Shown here: positions 9,065 to 16,646 of the stretch, in pieces
Layout: the number at the start of each line of letters is the position of its first letter
How positions within the stretch are numbered: position 1 is the first letter of the stretch
From: Caproicibacter sp046707225
Lineage (GTDB): Bacteria; Bacillota; Clostridia; Oscillospirales; Acutalibacteraceae
Assembly: GCF_046707225.1 (NCBI RefSeq)
Contig: NZ_JBJKOP010000046.1
Coordinates: forward strand, 1-64,000
Length of the DNA stretch: 64,000 nucleotides
Reading direction: 5' to 3'
Translations under genes and position numbers: made by a program
The notes under the pieces: model-generated
What the model saw: only the letters and a program-made list of their open reading frames with translations
The model's database searches: none
What the model was told of the DNA's origin: nothing

Positions 9065-10255
9065 ATGATGCCCACAATTCTTGAACTGCGCGAGAAACGC
9101 GCCAAAGCATGGGAAGCCGCCAAGACCTTTCTTGATCTCAAGAAAACCCCGGATGGAATGCTGACCGCCGAAGACGCCGCCGCCTACGATAAAATGGAAG
9201 CTGAAATTATCGCGCTCAAACAGCAGATTGACCGCGAAGAACGGGCGCGTGAATACGAGCAGGAGCTTGCCTGCCCCACCAGCCAGCCGCTGACCGGAAA
9301 TCCCGGCGTTCCGGCGCAGGCTCAGTCCGGCAGGGCGTCCGACGCTTACAAAGCGGCGTTCTGGGATGCCATTCGCGGACGCAAGGCAGCAAACGCTTTG
9401 CAGGTGGGCACCGACAGCGAGGGCGGATATCTGGTTCCGGACGAATTTGACCGCCAGTTGGTAGAAGCCCTCGAGGAACAAAACATTTTCCGGCAGTTGG
9501 CCCGGATTATCCAGACTGCCGGCGGCGACCACAAAATTCCGGTAGTGGCAACCAAAGGCACCGCAAGCTGGGTGGATGAGGAAGGCCAGATTCCCGAGAG
9601 CGACAACAGCTTTTCTCAGGTATCGCTCAGCGCGTATAAGCTGGCGACGCTGATTAAGGTCAGTCAGGAACTACTGAACGATTCGATCTTCCCGCTGGAA
9701 AGCTATATTGCGAGCGAATTTGCCCGGCGCATCGGAGCTAAAGAGGAAGAAGCGTTCTTTGTTGGTGACGGCACGAAAAAGCCCACCGGCGTTCTCGCCG
9801 CGACGGGCGGCGCGCAGGTGGGCAAGACAACGGCGGTGGCAACCGCCATCACACTGGATGAAATTCTAGATTTGTACTATAGTCTGCGGTCGCCCTACCG
9901 GGCAAAGGCTGTGTTTCTCACAAACGACACGACCGTGAAAACCATCCGAAAGCTGAAAGACAGCAACGGGCAGTACCTATGGCAGCCGGCGATTACCGCT
10001 TCCGCGCCGGATACGATTCTGGGCAAACCCATCTATACCTCCGCCTTTGTTCCGGCTATCGCGGCAAGCGCGAAAACCGTGGCGTTCGGGGATTTCAGCT
10101 ATTACTGGATTGCCGACCGGCAGGGGCGCACGTTCCAACGGCTGAACGAACTGTACGCCACTACCGGGCAGGTGGGCTTCATCGCGACCGAGCGTGTGGA
10201 CGGAAAGCTGATTCTGCCGGAAGCGGTGCAGGTGCTTCAGCAGGCGGCGTCATGA
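9065..10255 (+). CDS. Major capsid protein, HK97 fold
   Basis: The protein has 396 residues. The first 100 residues are charged and predicted helical (the delta or scaffold domain). The conserved capsid core starts near GTDSEGGYLVPDEF, continues with the E-loop region, and ends with the YATTGQVGF and GKLILPEAVQVL segments of Phage_capsid. The upstream protease probably removes the N-terminal part; the exact cleavage site cannot be read. GGGAGG lies 6 bases before the ATG, as expected for a highly expressed gene. Confidence 0.94.
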   Translation: MMPTILELREKRAKAWEAAKTFLDLKKTPDGMLTAEDAAAYDKMEAEIIALKQQIDREERAREYEQELACPTSQPLTGNPGVPAQAQSGRASDAYKAAFWDAIRGRKAANALQVGTDSEGGYLVPDEFDRQLVEALEEQNIFRQLARIIQTAGGDHKIPVVATKGTASWVDEEGQIPESDNSFSQVSLSAYKLATLIKVSQELLNDSIFPLESYIASEFARRIGAKEEEAFFVGDGTKKPTGVLAATGGAQVGKTTAVATAITLDEILDLYYSLRSPYRAKAVFLTNDTTVKTIRKLKDSNGQYLWQPAITASAPDTILGKPIYTSAFVPAIAASAKTVAFGDFSYYWIADRQGRTFQRLNELYATTGQVGFIATERVDGKLILPEAVQVLQQAAS

Positions 10256-10256
10256 T

Positions 10257-10568
10257 ATGGCGGATTTGCTTGACAAAGTAAAGAAGAATCTGATTCTGGA
10301 GCATGATCAGGATGATGTCCTGCTCCAAAGCTTCATCGTCGCCGCGACCGCCTACGCCGAAAAATATCAGCATGTGGCGGACGGTTTTTACGCCGAAAAT
10401 ACGATGCCAGCAACCACGGAGCAGGCAATTATTATGCTGTCAAGCCACTTTTATGAAAGCCGCGACGGCTCCACCGGGGGATTTTTTGCCGACAGCGTTC
10501 CGGCGGGGCAGCAGGTATGGGATACGGTCAATATGCTCCTGCGCCTTGACCGTGAATGGAAGATGTGA
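10257..10568 (+). CDS. Head-tail connector protein, gp6-like
   Basis: The protein has 103 residues and starts MADLLDKVKKNLILEH, with the helical bundle pattern and the VNMLLRLDREWKM ending typical of the HK97 gp6 / phage_connect family. It forms the ring that joins the portal to the tail side. Its start lies one base after the capsid stop codon. Confidence 0.85.
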   Translation: MADLLDKVKKNLILEHDQDDVLLQSFIVAATAYAEKYQHVADGFYAENTMPATTEQAIIMLSSHFYESRDGSTGGFFADSVPAGQQVWDTVNMLLRLDREWKM

Positions 10569-10571
10569 GCC

Positions 10572-10907
10572 ATGAGTTTCGGAAAAATGAACGCTTTCAT
10601 TGATGTCATTCAAACCGAACAGACGAAAGACACTGACGGTTTCGTCACCTCGTCCGATACGGTGCTTGCCAGCGTGCGTGCTTACCGGGAAGACCGCCAC
10701 GGGAACGAGATATGGGCGAATCGGGCGGCGTGGTCGTCGGCGACCAGTTTGTTCTGTTTCCGCAGGATTCCCGGCGTAGAAATACGACCCTCGCTTTTAC
10801 TCGTCTGCTCCGGCGAACGGTTCCGTATTCTCAGCGCGGAGGATGTGCGTGGGCGCGGCATGTACATTGAGGTTTTGGCGGAACGGCTGGAGCCGAGCAA
10901 GCATTGA
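10572..10907 (+). CDS. Head closure / head-tail adaptor protein, SPP1 gp16-like
   Basis: The protein has 111 residues in the standard position after gp6. The pattern fits head-closure proteins: an early IDVIQTEQTKDTDGFVT strand pair, the RAYREDRHGNEIW segment, and a late FRILSAEDVRGRGMYIEVL. It would plug the portal after packaging and form the tail docking surface. The assignment rests on both position and sequence. Confidence 0.8.
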   Translation: MSFGKMNAFIDVIQTEQTKDTDGFVTSSDTVLASVRAYREDRHGNEIWANRAAWSSATSLFCFRRIPGVEIRPSLLLVCSGERFRILSAEDVRGRGMYIEVLAERLEPSKH

Positions 10908-10919
10908 GGAGGGATTCCT

Positions 10920-11351
10920 GTGGCAAAGGTAAGTTTTTCTATGCCGGACGACTTTTTGCGGAAAGTCTCCGCGCTCGGCGAGAAAACCGATGAGATTATT
11001 CCCCGTGTGCTGGAAGCGGGCGGTGAGGTCGCGCTCGAAAAGGTTCGCGATAATCTGGAATCGGTCATAGGCCGGGATACCAAATCCCCTTCGCGTTCCA
11101 CCGGAGAGCTTGAGTCGGCGCTGGGACTTTCTCCGGCGAGGATGGATAAGAACGGCAATTTTAATGTTAAAGTGGGCTTTTCGGAACCACGTCCCGATGG
11201 AGAAAGCAACGCAAAAATCGCCAACATTCTTGAGTACGGCAAGCACGGACAGCCGCCGAAGCCCTTTTTAAAGCCAGCAAAGACACAGGCGCGCAAGCCG
11301 GGCATCGAGGCGATGAAGGAAAAGCTGGAGGAGGAAATCAAAAAGATATGA
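10920..11351 (+). CDS. HK97 gp10-like minor structural protein
   Basis: The protein has 143 residues from a GTG start with GAGGAGGG 6 bases upstream. It shows the gp10 family layout: a helical N-terminus, a central STGELESALGLSP segment, and the conserved ILEYGKHGQPPKPFLKPA motif. In HK97-like phages this protein helps complete the neck or tail terminator. The stop overlaps the next start by 4 bases. Confidence 0.87.
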   Translation: MAKVSFSMPDDFLRKVSALGEKTDEIIPRVLEAGGEVALEKVRDNLESVIGRDTKSPSRSTGELESALGLSPARMDKNGNFNVKVGFSEPRPDGESNAKIANILEYGKHGQPPKPFLKPAKTQARKPGIEAMKEKLEEEIKKI

Positions 11352-11689
11352 ACATCCTTCAGGAGCTGACCGCGCTTATCACCGGACTGGGGCTTGCGGT
11401 GGAAACCGGCCTTTTTTCCGGAGAGGCTCCCGCCGAATACGCGGTCATAACGCCGCTGACCGACTCGTTCGATCTGTTCGGCGACAACCGCCCGGAATAT
11501 GAAACGCAGGAGGCGCGCCTGTCGCTCTTTTCCAAAGGAAACTACATTGCGCTGAAAACCAGCGTTCTCCGCGCGCTGGTGGCCGCCGGTTTTACCGTCA
11601 CCGACCATCGGTATATCGGACATGAGAACGATACCGGTTACCACCATTATGCCATCGACGTGGCAAAACCGTATGCATGGGAGGAATGA
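11348..11689 (+). CDS. Tail completion / tail terminator-like protein
   Basis: The protein has 113 residues between the gp10-like protein and the major tail protein, where tail terminators are normally encoded. The sequence shows the alternating strand-helix pattern of this family (AVITPLTDSFDLFGDNRPEYETQEARLSLFSKG, in two blocks) and ends in YHHYAIDVAKPYAWEE. It probably caps the tail tube during assembly. The family call depends more on position than on a clear motif. Confidence 0.7.
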   Translation: MNILQELTALITGLGLAVETGLFSGEAPAEYAVITPLTDSFDLFGDNRPEYETQEARLSLFSKGNYIALKTSVLRALVAAGFTVTDHRYIGHENDTGYHHYAIDVAKPYAWEE

Positions 11690-11691
11690 AG

Positions 11692-12291
11692 ATGGCCACC
11701 ATCGGCATGGATAAACTCTATTACGCAAAAATCACCGAAGGCACCGACGGGGATGAAACATACGCGACGCCAACCCAGCTTGCAAAAGCGATTAAAGCCG
11801 ATCTCACCATTGATCTCGCGGAAGCGACGCTCTACGCAGACGACGGTGAAGTATATATCATCAAGGATTTTAAGTCCGGCAAACTGTCGCTGGACGTGGA
11901 GGACATCGGCGCTCAGGCGGCACAGGACCTGACCGGGGCTGTCGTGGACGGCAACGGCGTTCTGGTTTCCGCCGGTGAAGACGAGGGAGCGGCGGTGGCG
12001 GTAGGCTTTCGGGCGCTTAAACCGAACGGGAAATACCGCTATTTCTGGCTGTACCGCGTAAAATTCGGCATCCCCGCCGCGAATCTGCAGACCAAGGGCG
12101 ACTCCATCACCTTCCAGACCCCGACCATTGAGGGAACCGTGATGCGCCGGAACAAGGCCGACAGCAAGGGCAATCACCCTTGGAAAGCCGAAGCGACCGA
12201 GGGCGACGCCGGAGTGGCTGACGCAACCGTCACCGGCTGGTACGCACAGGTTTACGAGCCGGTTTACACCGCGCCGCCGTCCGGCACATAA
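11692..12291 (+). CDS. Major tail (tube) protein, phi13 type
   Basis: The protein has 199 residues and forms the tail tube by stacking hexamers. The start MATIGMDKLYYAKI, the central SGKLSLDVEDIG segment and YRYFWLYRVKFGIP match the phi13-type major tail protein family. I chose the ATG at 11692 because GGGAGG lies 7 bases upstream; two earlier in-frame ATGs are too close to that site. The gene starts 2 bases after the stop of the preceding gene. Confidence 0.88.
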   Translation: MATIGMDKLYYAKITEGTDGDETYATPTQLAKAIKADLTIDLAEATLYADDGEVYIIKDFKSGKLSLDVEDIGAQAAQDLTGAVVDGNGVLVSAGEDEGAAVAVGFRALKPNGKYRYFWLYRVKFGIPAANLQTKGDSITFQTPTIEGTVMRRNKADSKGNHPWKAEATEGDAGVADATVTGWYAQVYEPVYTAPPSGT

Positions 12292-12305
12292 GGGGGGATT
12301 TTTTC

Positions 12306-12698
12306 ATGGAAGAAGGACGCGGCGCGCTGATTGACATCGGCGGCGAGGAATACGAGTTGATTCTCACCACGAGGGCGACAAAAGCAATCGCCGGGCGCTA
12401 CGGCGGCCTTGAAAATCTGGGTGAAAAGCTGATGCGCTCGGAGAATTTTGAGATGGCGCTGGATGAGATCGTCTGGCTTCTGACACTGCTCGCGAACCAG
12501 TCCGTCCTGATTTATAACCTCAAACACAAAGACGCGCCGAAGGAACTACTGACCGAGGAGGAAGTGGAGCTTCTCACCTCGCCCCTGCAGCTGGCGTCGT
12601 ATAAAAACGCCATCACCGAAGCCATGCTCCGGGGCACCGCCCGGAACGTGGTCAGCGAAGGCGCGGAGAATCCATTAAAAAACACACCAGCCGGGTGA
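12306..12698 (+). CDS. Tail assembly chaperone, upstream (G-like) frame
   Basis: The protein has 130 residues and is encoded between the tail tube and the tape measure, the standard place of the lambda G/GT chaperone pair. It begins with a beta-rich segment (IDIGGEEYELILTTRATKAI) and is otherwise helical. Close to its end the codons TTA AAA AAC contain a textbook A AAA AAC slippery heptamer in the right frame, followed by a strong hairpin. Most ribosomes would end here; a fraction would shift back one base and continue into the frame at 12695-12886 to make the longer chaperone. Confidence 0.85.
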   Translation: MEEGRGALIDIGGEEYELILTTRATKAIAGRYGGLENLGEKLMRSENFEMALDEIVWLLTLLANQSVLIYNLKHKDAPKELLTEEEVELLTSPLQLASYKNAITEAMLRGTARNVVSEGAENPLKNTPAG

Positions 12699-12724
12699 GC
12701 GACAGCGAACTTTTCACCCGGCTG
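12677..12724 (+). other. Programmed -1 ribosomal frameshift signal
   Basis: The heptamer A AAA AAC occupies 12677-12683, with AAA and AAC as zero-frame codons. Four bases later an 11-base-pair perfect stem begins: 12688-12698 pairs with 12714-12724, with a 15-base loop. The zero-frame stop (12696-12698) lies in the 5' arm. Slippery site, spacer and stem together match established -1 frameshift elements of tail chaperone genes. Confidence 0.88.
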
Positions 12725-12886
12725 TATTATTACGGAACCGTTCAGATGCACATGGAGCCGGAGCAATTCTGGCTCACGCCTATCGGACTTTTTCTGGATT
12801 TATGGGCCTGCCACAAGCAGTTTCTGGGGATCGAGAAACCGTATCGGGAGCTGACAGTAGATGATGTAATACCAAGAGATTTTTAA
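12695..12886 (+). CDS. Tail assembly chaperone, downstream (T-like) frame
   Basis: This 63-residue frame (ELFTRLYYYGTVQMHMEP and on) is in the -1 frame relative to the upstream chaperone. It could begin at a GTG that overlaps the upstream stop, but no ribosome site precedes it. It is better explained as the extension reached by frameshifting at 12677-12683, giving a fusion whose junction reads KKHTSRVSD. The T-like part is known to bind the tail tube protein in lambda. The end, IEKPYRELTVDDVIPRDF, is intact. A divergent copy of part of this frame lies at 13196-13267. Confidence 0.78.
   Translation: MSDSELFTRLYYYGTVQMHMEPEQFWLTPIGLFLDLWACHKQFLGIEKPYRELTVDDVIPRDF
12766..12837 (+). repeat. Direct repeat, native copy inside the tail chaperone gene
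   Basis: These 72 bases recur at 13196-13267 with five differences. Here they are part of the intact -1 frame. All five differences fall in third codon positions and leave the encoded residues unchanged, which points to two diverged alleles and not to a fresh duplication. Confidence 0.85.
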
Positions 12887-12894
12887 GATCAATG

Positions 12895-13191
12895 CTACAT
12901 CTCAACATGTAAAGTGATCTCATTATACTCCTGGGCAGCCTCTTTAAAAACATCAATAATTTTACTGATTTCAGAAGTCAACTCTTGAGATCCTTCCGTT
13001 TCCGGCTTGTAAATAATGGTTATGTCCGCCGGAACATACATAATTCCGGTTATGGAATCCCAAAGCGCATCTAAATTTTGCCCATACCACTCAGGCAATT
13101 CCAATTCCTGTTGTATTACTTGATGAATCTCACCTAAATACTGACATTTCGAGAAATCAAGAACTCTCTTCTCACAAATAAAATATTTCTT
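12895..13191 (-). pseudogene. Barstar-like ribonuclease inhibitor lacking its start codon
   Basis: The open frame reads KKYFICEKRVLDFSKCQYL and continues with an almost textbook barstar core: LPEWYGQNLDALWDSITG, then the C-terminal helix and strand. Barstar binds and blocks barnase-type RNases. About 98 codons match the full family length, yet no ATG, GTG or TTG with a ribosome site begins the frame. Upstream codons run into a fragment of a tail chaperone gene at 13194 and a stop at 13203-13205. Only an internal TTG at 13104 is available, and it would remove the first strand and helix. I read this as a gene whose first codon was lost at a recombination junction. Confidence 0.75.
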
Positions 13192-13195
13192 GCAG

Positions 13196-13267
13196 ATTCT
13201 GGCTCACTCCCATCGGCCTTTTTCTGGATTTATGGGCCTGCCACAAGCAGTTTCTGGGGATTGAAAA
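13196..13267 (+). repeat. Direct repeat, orphan chaperone-gene fragment beside the cargo
   Basis: This is the second copy of the 72-base segment, about 93 percent identical to 12766-12837. It is not attached to a reading start and is followed by unrelated sequence. It lies exactly at the 5' end of the truncated barstar gene, so it marks a recombination junction. Confidence 0.85.
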
Positions 13268-13300
13268 AGTGCATAGGTAAAAAATTATGCCAAATAAACT

Positions 13301-14268
13301 CTAACTGTTTTCGGAAATCATTTCGTAAAATACATTTTCTGAAATGATTTCGATATCCATTCCAGAAGCCTTGTACTTTTCGGCTTTCTTTTGCTTGGAG
13401 CTCTTGCCATCCTTAATACTTGAACAATAATCATTATTACCCAGAACTAAGTAATTTGTATCTTTCGTTACTCCATCTCCACATTTCCCGCCCATGTTCA
13501 CTACCAATTGCATGGCATCCTTGCGAATCATTCTTTGTAATGTACCTGTGAATACAAAAACCTTTCCAAATATCGCGGTCGTTTCATCAAATTGAGAAGT
13601 GGTCGCTGCAATGTCGGAAGCCCTGACTCCGCCCTTGTGCAAAGGATAAAGGGACTCGAAAAGAATCCCTGAATTTTTCGCATAGTTTTTCATGTAATCG
13701 TAGCATTGATTCGCTTTCATTACATCCGACAGTGCCCTATGCTCAACATCCCCTTTAATACCAAAGCGTTCCGACAGATCAGACAATCGATGATGACGTT
13801 CTTCCGAGAACAGGCGGCGGCTTAACCGCATTGTATCAATGAAATCATTCTTAAAATACGTCGACGGATTCAACGGACACAGGCATCATAAAGAAAATTT
13901 ATATCGAAGTTTGCATTATGAGCGACAATTATGCTATCACCGATAAAAGATAGGAATCGAGGCAAAACACTATTTACGTCCGGAGCCTCCTGAAGCATTT
14001 GATTTGTTATTCCGGTTAAGCCAGTAATAAAGCCGTCAATTTCATAACCGGGATTTACAAAACTTTCAAACTGGTCAACAATTTCTTTATTTTCAACCCG
14101 GACAGCGCCGATTTCAATAATATCGTCATAATCGGGGTCAAGTCCAGTGGTTTCCAAATCAAGTACAACATAATCGTCTAACTCTTTTAATAAGCTTTTT
14201 CCTTTGAATTCACGCTGAGCAATATTTTTCACGTCATTCTCTAATCCAAAACTTATGCGTATATCCAC
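13301..14268 (-). pseudogene. DEDDh exonuclease with C-terminal BRCT domain, frameshifted
   Basis: The first part (14268-13870) has the DnaQ-type motifs VLDLETTGLD, ITGLTGITNQML and VAHNANFDINFLYD. The second part (13873-13301), in the -1 frame, supplies DFIDTMRLSR and the final exonuclease motif EHRALSD, then a BRCT domain (VFVFTGTLQR, GGKCGDGVTKDTNYLVLG). Together they match single-chain exonuclease-BRCT proteins of about 320 residues. The frames overlap at TTGA near 13870-13873 with no slippery sequence, so a one-base indel is the likely cause. The gene has its own promoter and a GTG start preceded by GGTGAT. Confidence 0.8.
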
Positions 14269-14299
14269 AGAAAATCACCATCCTTAAATCCTTTTTTCC

Positions 14300-14328
14300 A
14301 TTATATATCGAAAGCTAGGCTTTTTCAA
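14300..14328 (-). promoter_or_regulatory. Sigma-A promoter of the exonuclease cargo gene
   Basis: On the minus strand TTGAAA (14323-14328) and TATAAT (14300-14305) are separated by 17 bases, followed by a short leader to the GTG at 14268. A separate host-type promoter would allow expression from the prophage state, independent of late phage transcription. Confidence 0.8.
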
Positions 14329-14372
14329 TTTCATTTGTTTGGAGGTGACCGCATATCGCTGACGATTTTGGG

Positions 14373-16646
14373 GTGCGGATCGGCATTGAGGGCGAAAAGG
14401 CTTTCAAGGACGCGCTCCGTGACATCAACCAGAGTTTCAAAGTCCTCGGTTCCGAGATGCAGCTGGTCACCAGCCAGTTTGACAAAAACGACTCCTCCGT
14501 GCAGGCCGTCACCGCCCGGAATGAGGTCCTGAATAAAGAAATTGACCAGCAGAAGGGAAAAATTGAAACGCTTCGCGCCGCTTTGCAGAACGCCTCAGAT
14601 TCTTTCGGCGAAAACGACCGCCGCACCCAAAACTGGCAGATTCAGCTGAACAAAGCGCAGGCCGACCTTAACGGCATGGAAAAGGAGCTGCAGAAAAACA
14701 ACAGCGTTCTGGACAGCGCCGGGAAGGAATTCGACGACGCCGAAAAACAGGCGAATCAGTTCGGCAATGAAATCACAAGCGCATCAAAGCAATCGGAAGA
14801 AGCGTCCGGACGCTTTGATAAGCTCGGCGGTGTCGTCAAGGGGATCGGCGCGTCTCTGGGCGTGGCTCTGGCCGGAATCGGCGCGGCTGCCGTGGGCGCG
14901 GGCAAATCGCTGGTGGATGCTTCCGTAAACTCCGCCGCCTACGCCGACGAAATTCTCACTCTGTCCGACCAGACGCACGTCGGTACGGAGGCGCTGCAGG
15001 CCTACCAATACGCCGCCGAACTGATCGACACACCGCTTGAAACCTTTACCGCGAGCATGGCGCGGAATGTCCGGTCTATGGATTCGGCGGCGGGAGGCTC
15101 TAAGGAAGTGGCTGCGGCTTACGCAAGGCTTGGCGTTTCGATTCAGGATTCGAACGGACACCTGAGAAACGGTGAGGACGTTTACTGGTCGGCAATCGAC
15201 GCACTCGGGCAAATATCCAATGAAACCGAACGGGATGCGCTTTCGATGCAGATCTTCGGCAAATCCGCGCAGGACCTCAATCCTCTGATTGCGAAGGGCA
15301 GCGCGGGAATCAAAGAGCTGACCGCCGAAGCACAGAACATGGGTGCGGTCATGTCGGGCGACCAGCTCAATTCGCTCGGAAAGTTCGACGATACAGTCCA
15401 GCGCCTGAAATCCGGAGCCGAGGCCGCAAAGAACGTCATGGGCACAGTCCTTCTCCCGCAGATGCAGACGCTCGCCAGCTCCGGCGTGTCGCTGCTCGGG
15501 ACCTTTACGAAGGGACTTTCGAACGCGGGCGGGGACTGGACAAAAATTTCAGCGGCAATTGCAACGACGATTGGAGGGCTGACCAGTTCCATCCTCACCG
15601 AGCTGCCGAAAGTGGTGCAGGCGGGGCTGGACATTGTGCTGTCGATTGGAAACGCGATCACAGCAAATCTGCCGACGATCATCAATTCGGCGGTTTCCAT
15701 CGTCATGACGCTGGTGCAGGGACTGGTGAGCGCTTTGCCGCAGATCACGCAGGGCGCGCTGCAATTAGTTCTGTCACTGGTGGACGGCATCATCGCTAAT
15801 CTTCCGCAGCTGGTGAACGCCGCGCTGACAATGGTGATTACTCTGGCGTCGGGCATCGGGGACGCGCTTCCGAAATTGATTCCCGCCATGATCGACGCGG
15901 TCCTTACGATTGTGAACACACTTCTCAACAACATGGATAAAGTGCTTTCCGCCGCGTTCAAGATCATTGAAGGGCTGGCGAGAGGGCTGATCAACGCTCT
16001 GCCGAAGTTGATTGACCGGCTTCCGCAGATTATTGACTCCATTGTGGATTTTATTGTAAACAATCTGCCTCTCATCATTGAAACCGGCGTAAAAATCATC
16101 GTTGAACTGGCGGCTGGCTTGATCAAGGCGATCCCGACGCTCGTGGCAAAGCTGCCGCAGATTATTTCCGCGATGGTAAGCGGTTTCGGCAAGCTGCTCG
16201 GCGCTTTTACGAATATTGGAAGCAACATTGTATCCGGCATCTGGCAGGGTATTGCAGGGATGAAAGACTGGATTTATGACAAGGTATCCGATTTCTTCGG
16301 GGGCATTGTGGATAACGTCAAAGGTCTGCTCGGGATTCACTCCCCATCCACCGTGTTCGCCGGGATCGGCGGCTTCATGGCGCAGGGACTCGGGCAGGGA
16401 TTCAGCAAGGCGATGAACGATGTTTCCGCCGATATGCAGAATTCGATCCCCACAAATTTTAACCTGAATCCTGCACTGGGTGTCGGCGGGTTTACAGGCG
16501 GTTTCACTGGCATGGCGGGAGCTTCCGGCGGCTTTACGCTGCACATCGAGAATTTTGTGAACAACACGGAAAAGGACATCCAGCGCCTTGCCTATGAATT
16601 TGAGTTTTATCGGCAGCAGGCAGCGGCGGCAAGGGGGAACGCGTGA
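14373..16646 (+). CDS. Tail tape measure protein
   Basis: The protein has 757 residues from the GTG at 14373 and sets tail length. The N-terminal third is helical and coiled-coil (residues 1-150). A Gly/Ala-rich hydrophobic segment follows at 155-180. Residues 390-600 carry repeated amphipathic units with LPQI or LPKL every 20-40 residues. The GIHSPSTVF motif near 650 is typical of phage tail tape measures. The ribosome site GGAGGTGA at 14341-14348 points to a start near 14355, where the in-frame codons read ATC GCT GAC GAT; homologues begin with Met-Ala-Asp there, so the true start may be this unusual ATC. Confidence 0.88.
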   Translation: MRIGIEGEKAFKDALRDINQSFKVLGSEMQLVTSQFDKNDSSVQAVTARNEVLNKEIDQQKGKIETLRAALQNASDSFGENDRRTQNWQIQLNKAQADLNGMEKELQKNNSVLDSAGKEFDDAEKQANQFGNEITSASKQSEEASGRFDKLGGVVKGIGASLGVALAGIGAAAVGAGKSLVDASVNSAAYADEILTLSDQTHVGTEALQAYQYAAELIDTPLETFTASMARNVRSMDSAAGGSKEVAAAYARLGVSIQDSNGHLRNGEDVYWSAIDALGQISNETERDALSMQIFGKSAQDLNPLIAKGSAGIKELTAEAQNMGAVMSGDQLNSLGKFDDTVQRLKSGAEAAKNVMGTVLLPQMQTLASSGVSLLGTFTKGLSNAGGDWTKISAAIATTIGGLTSSILTELPKVVQAGLDIVLSIGNAITANLPTIINSAVSIVMTLVQGLVSALPQITQGALQLVLSLVDGIIANLPQLVNAALTMVITLASGIGDALPKLIPAMIDAVLTIVNTLLNNMDKVLSAAFKIIEGLARGLINALPKLIDRLPQIIDSIVDFIVNNLPLIIETGVKIIVELAAGLIKAIPTLVAKLPQIISAMVSGFGKLLGAFTNIGSNIVSGIWQGIAGMKDWIYDKVSDFFGGIVDNVKGLLGIHSPSTVFAGIGGFMAQGLGQGFSKAMNDVSADMQNSIPTNFNLNPALGVGGFTGGFTGMAGASGGFTLHIENFVNNTEKDIQRLAYEFEFYRQQAAAARGNA

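Noticed and set aside
15600..16200. Repeats that might be a CRISPR array or DNA repeat
   Set aside because: The periodicity is in protein sequence of the tape measure; no identical DNA repeats with uniform spacers are seen.
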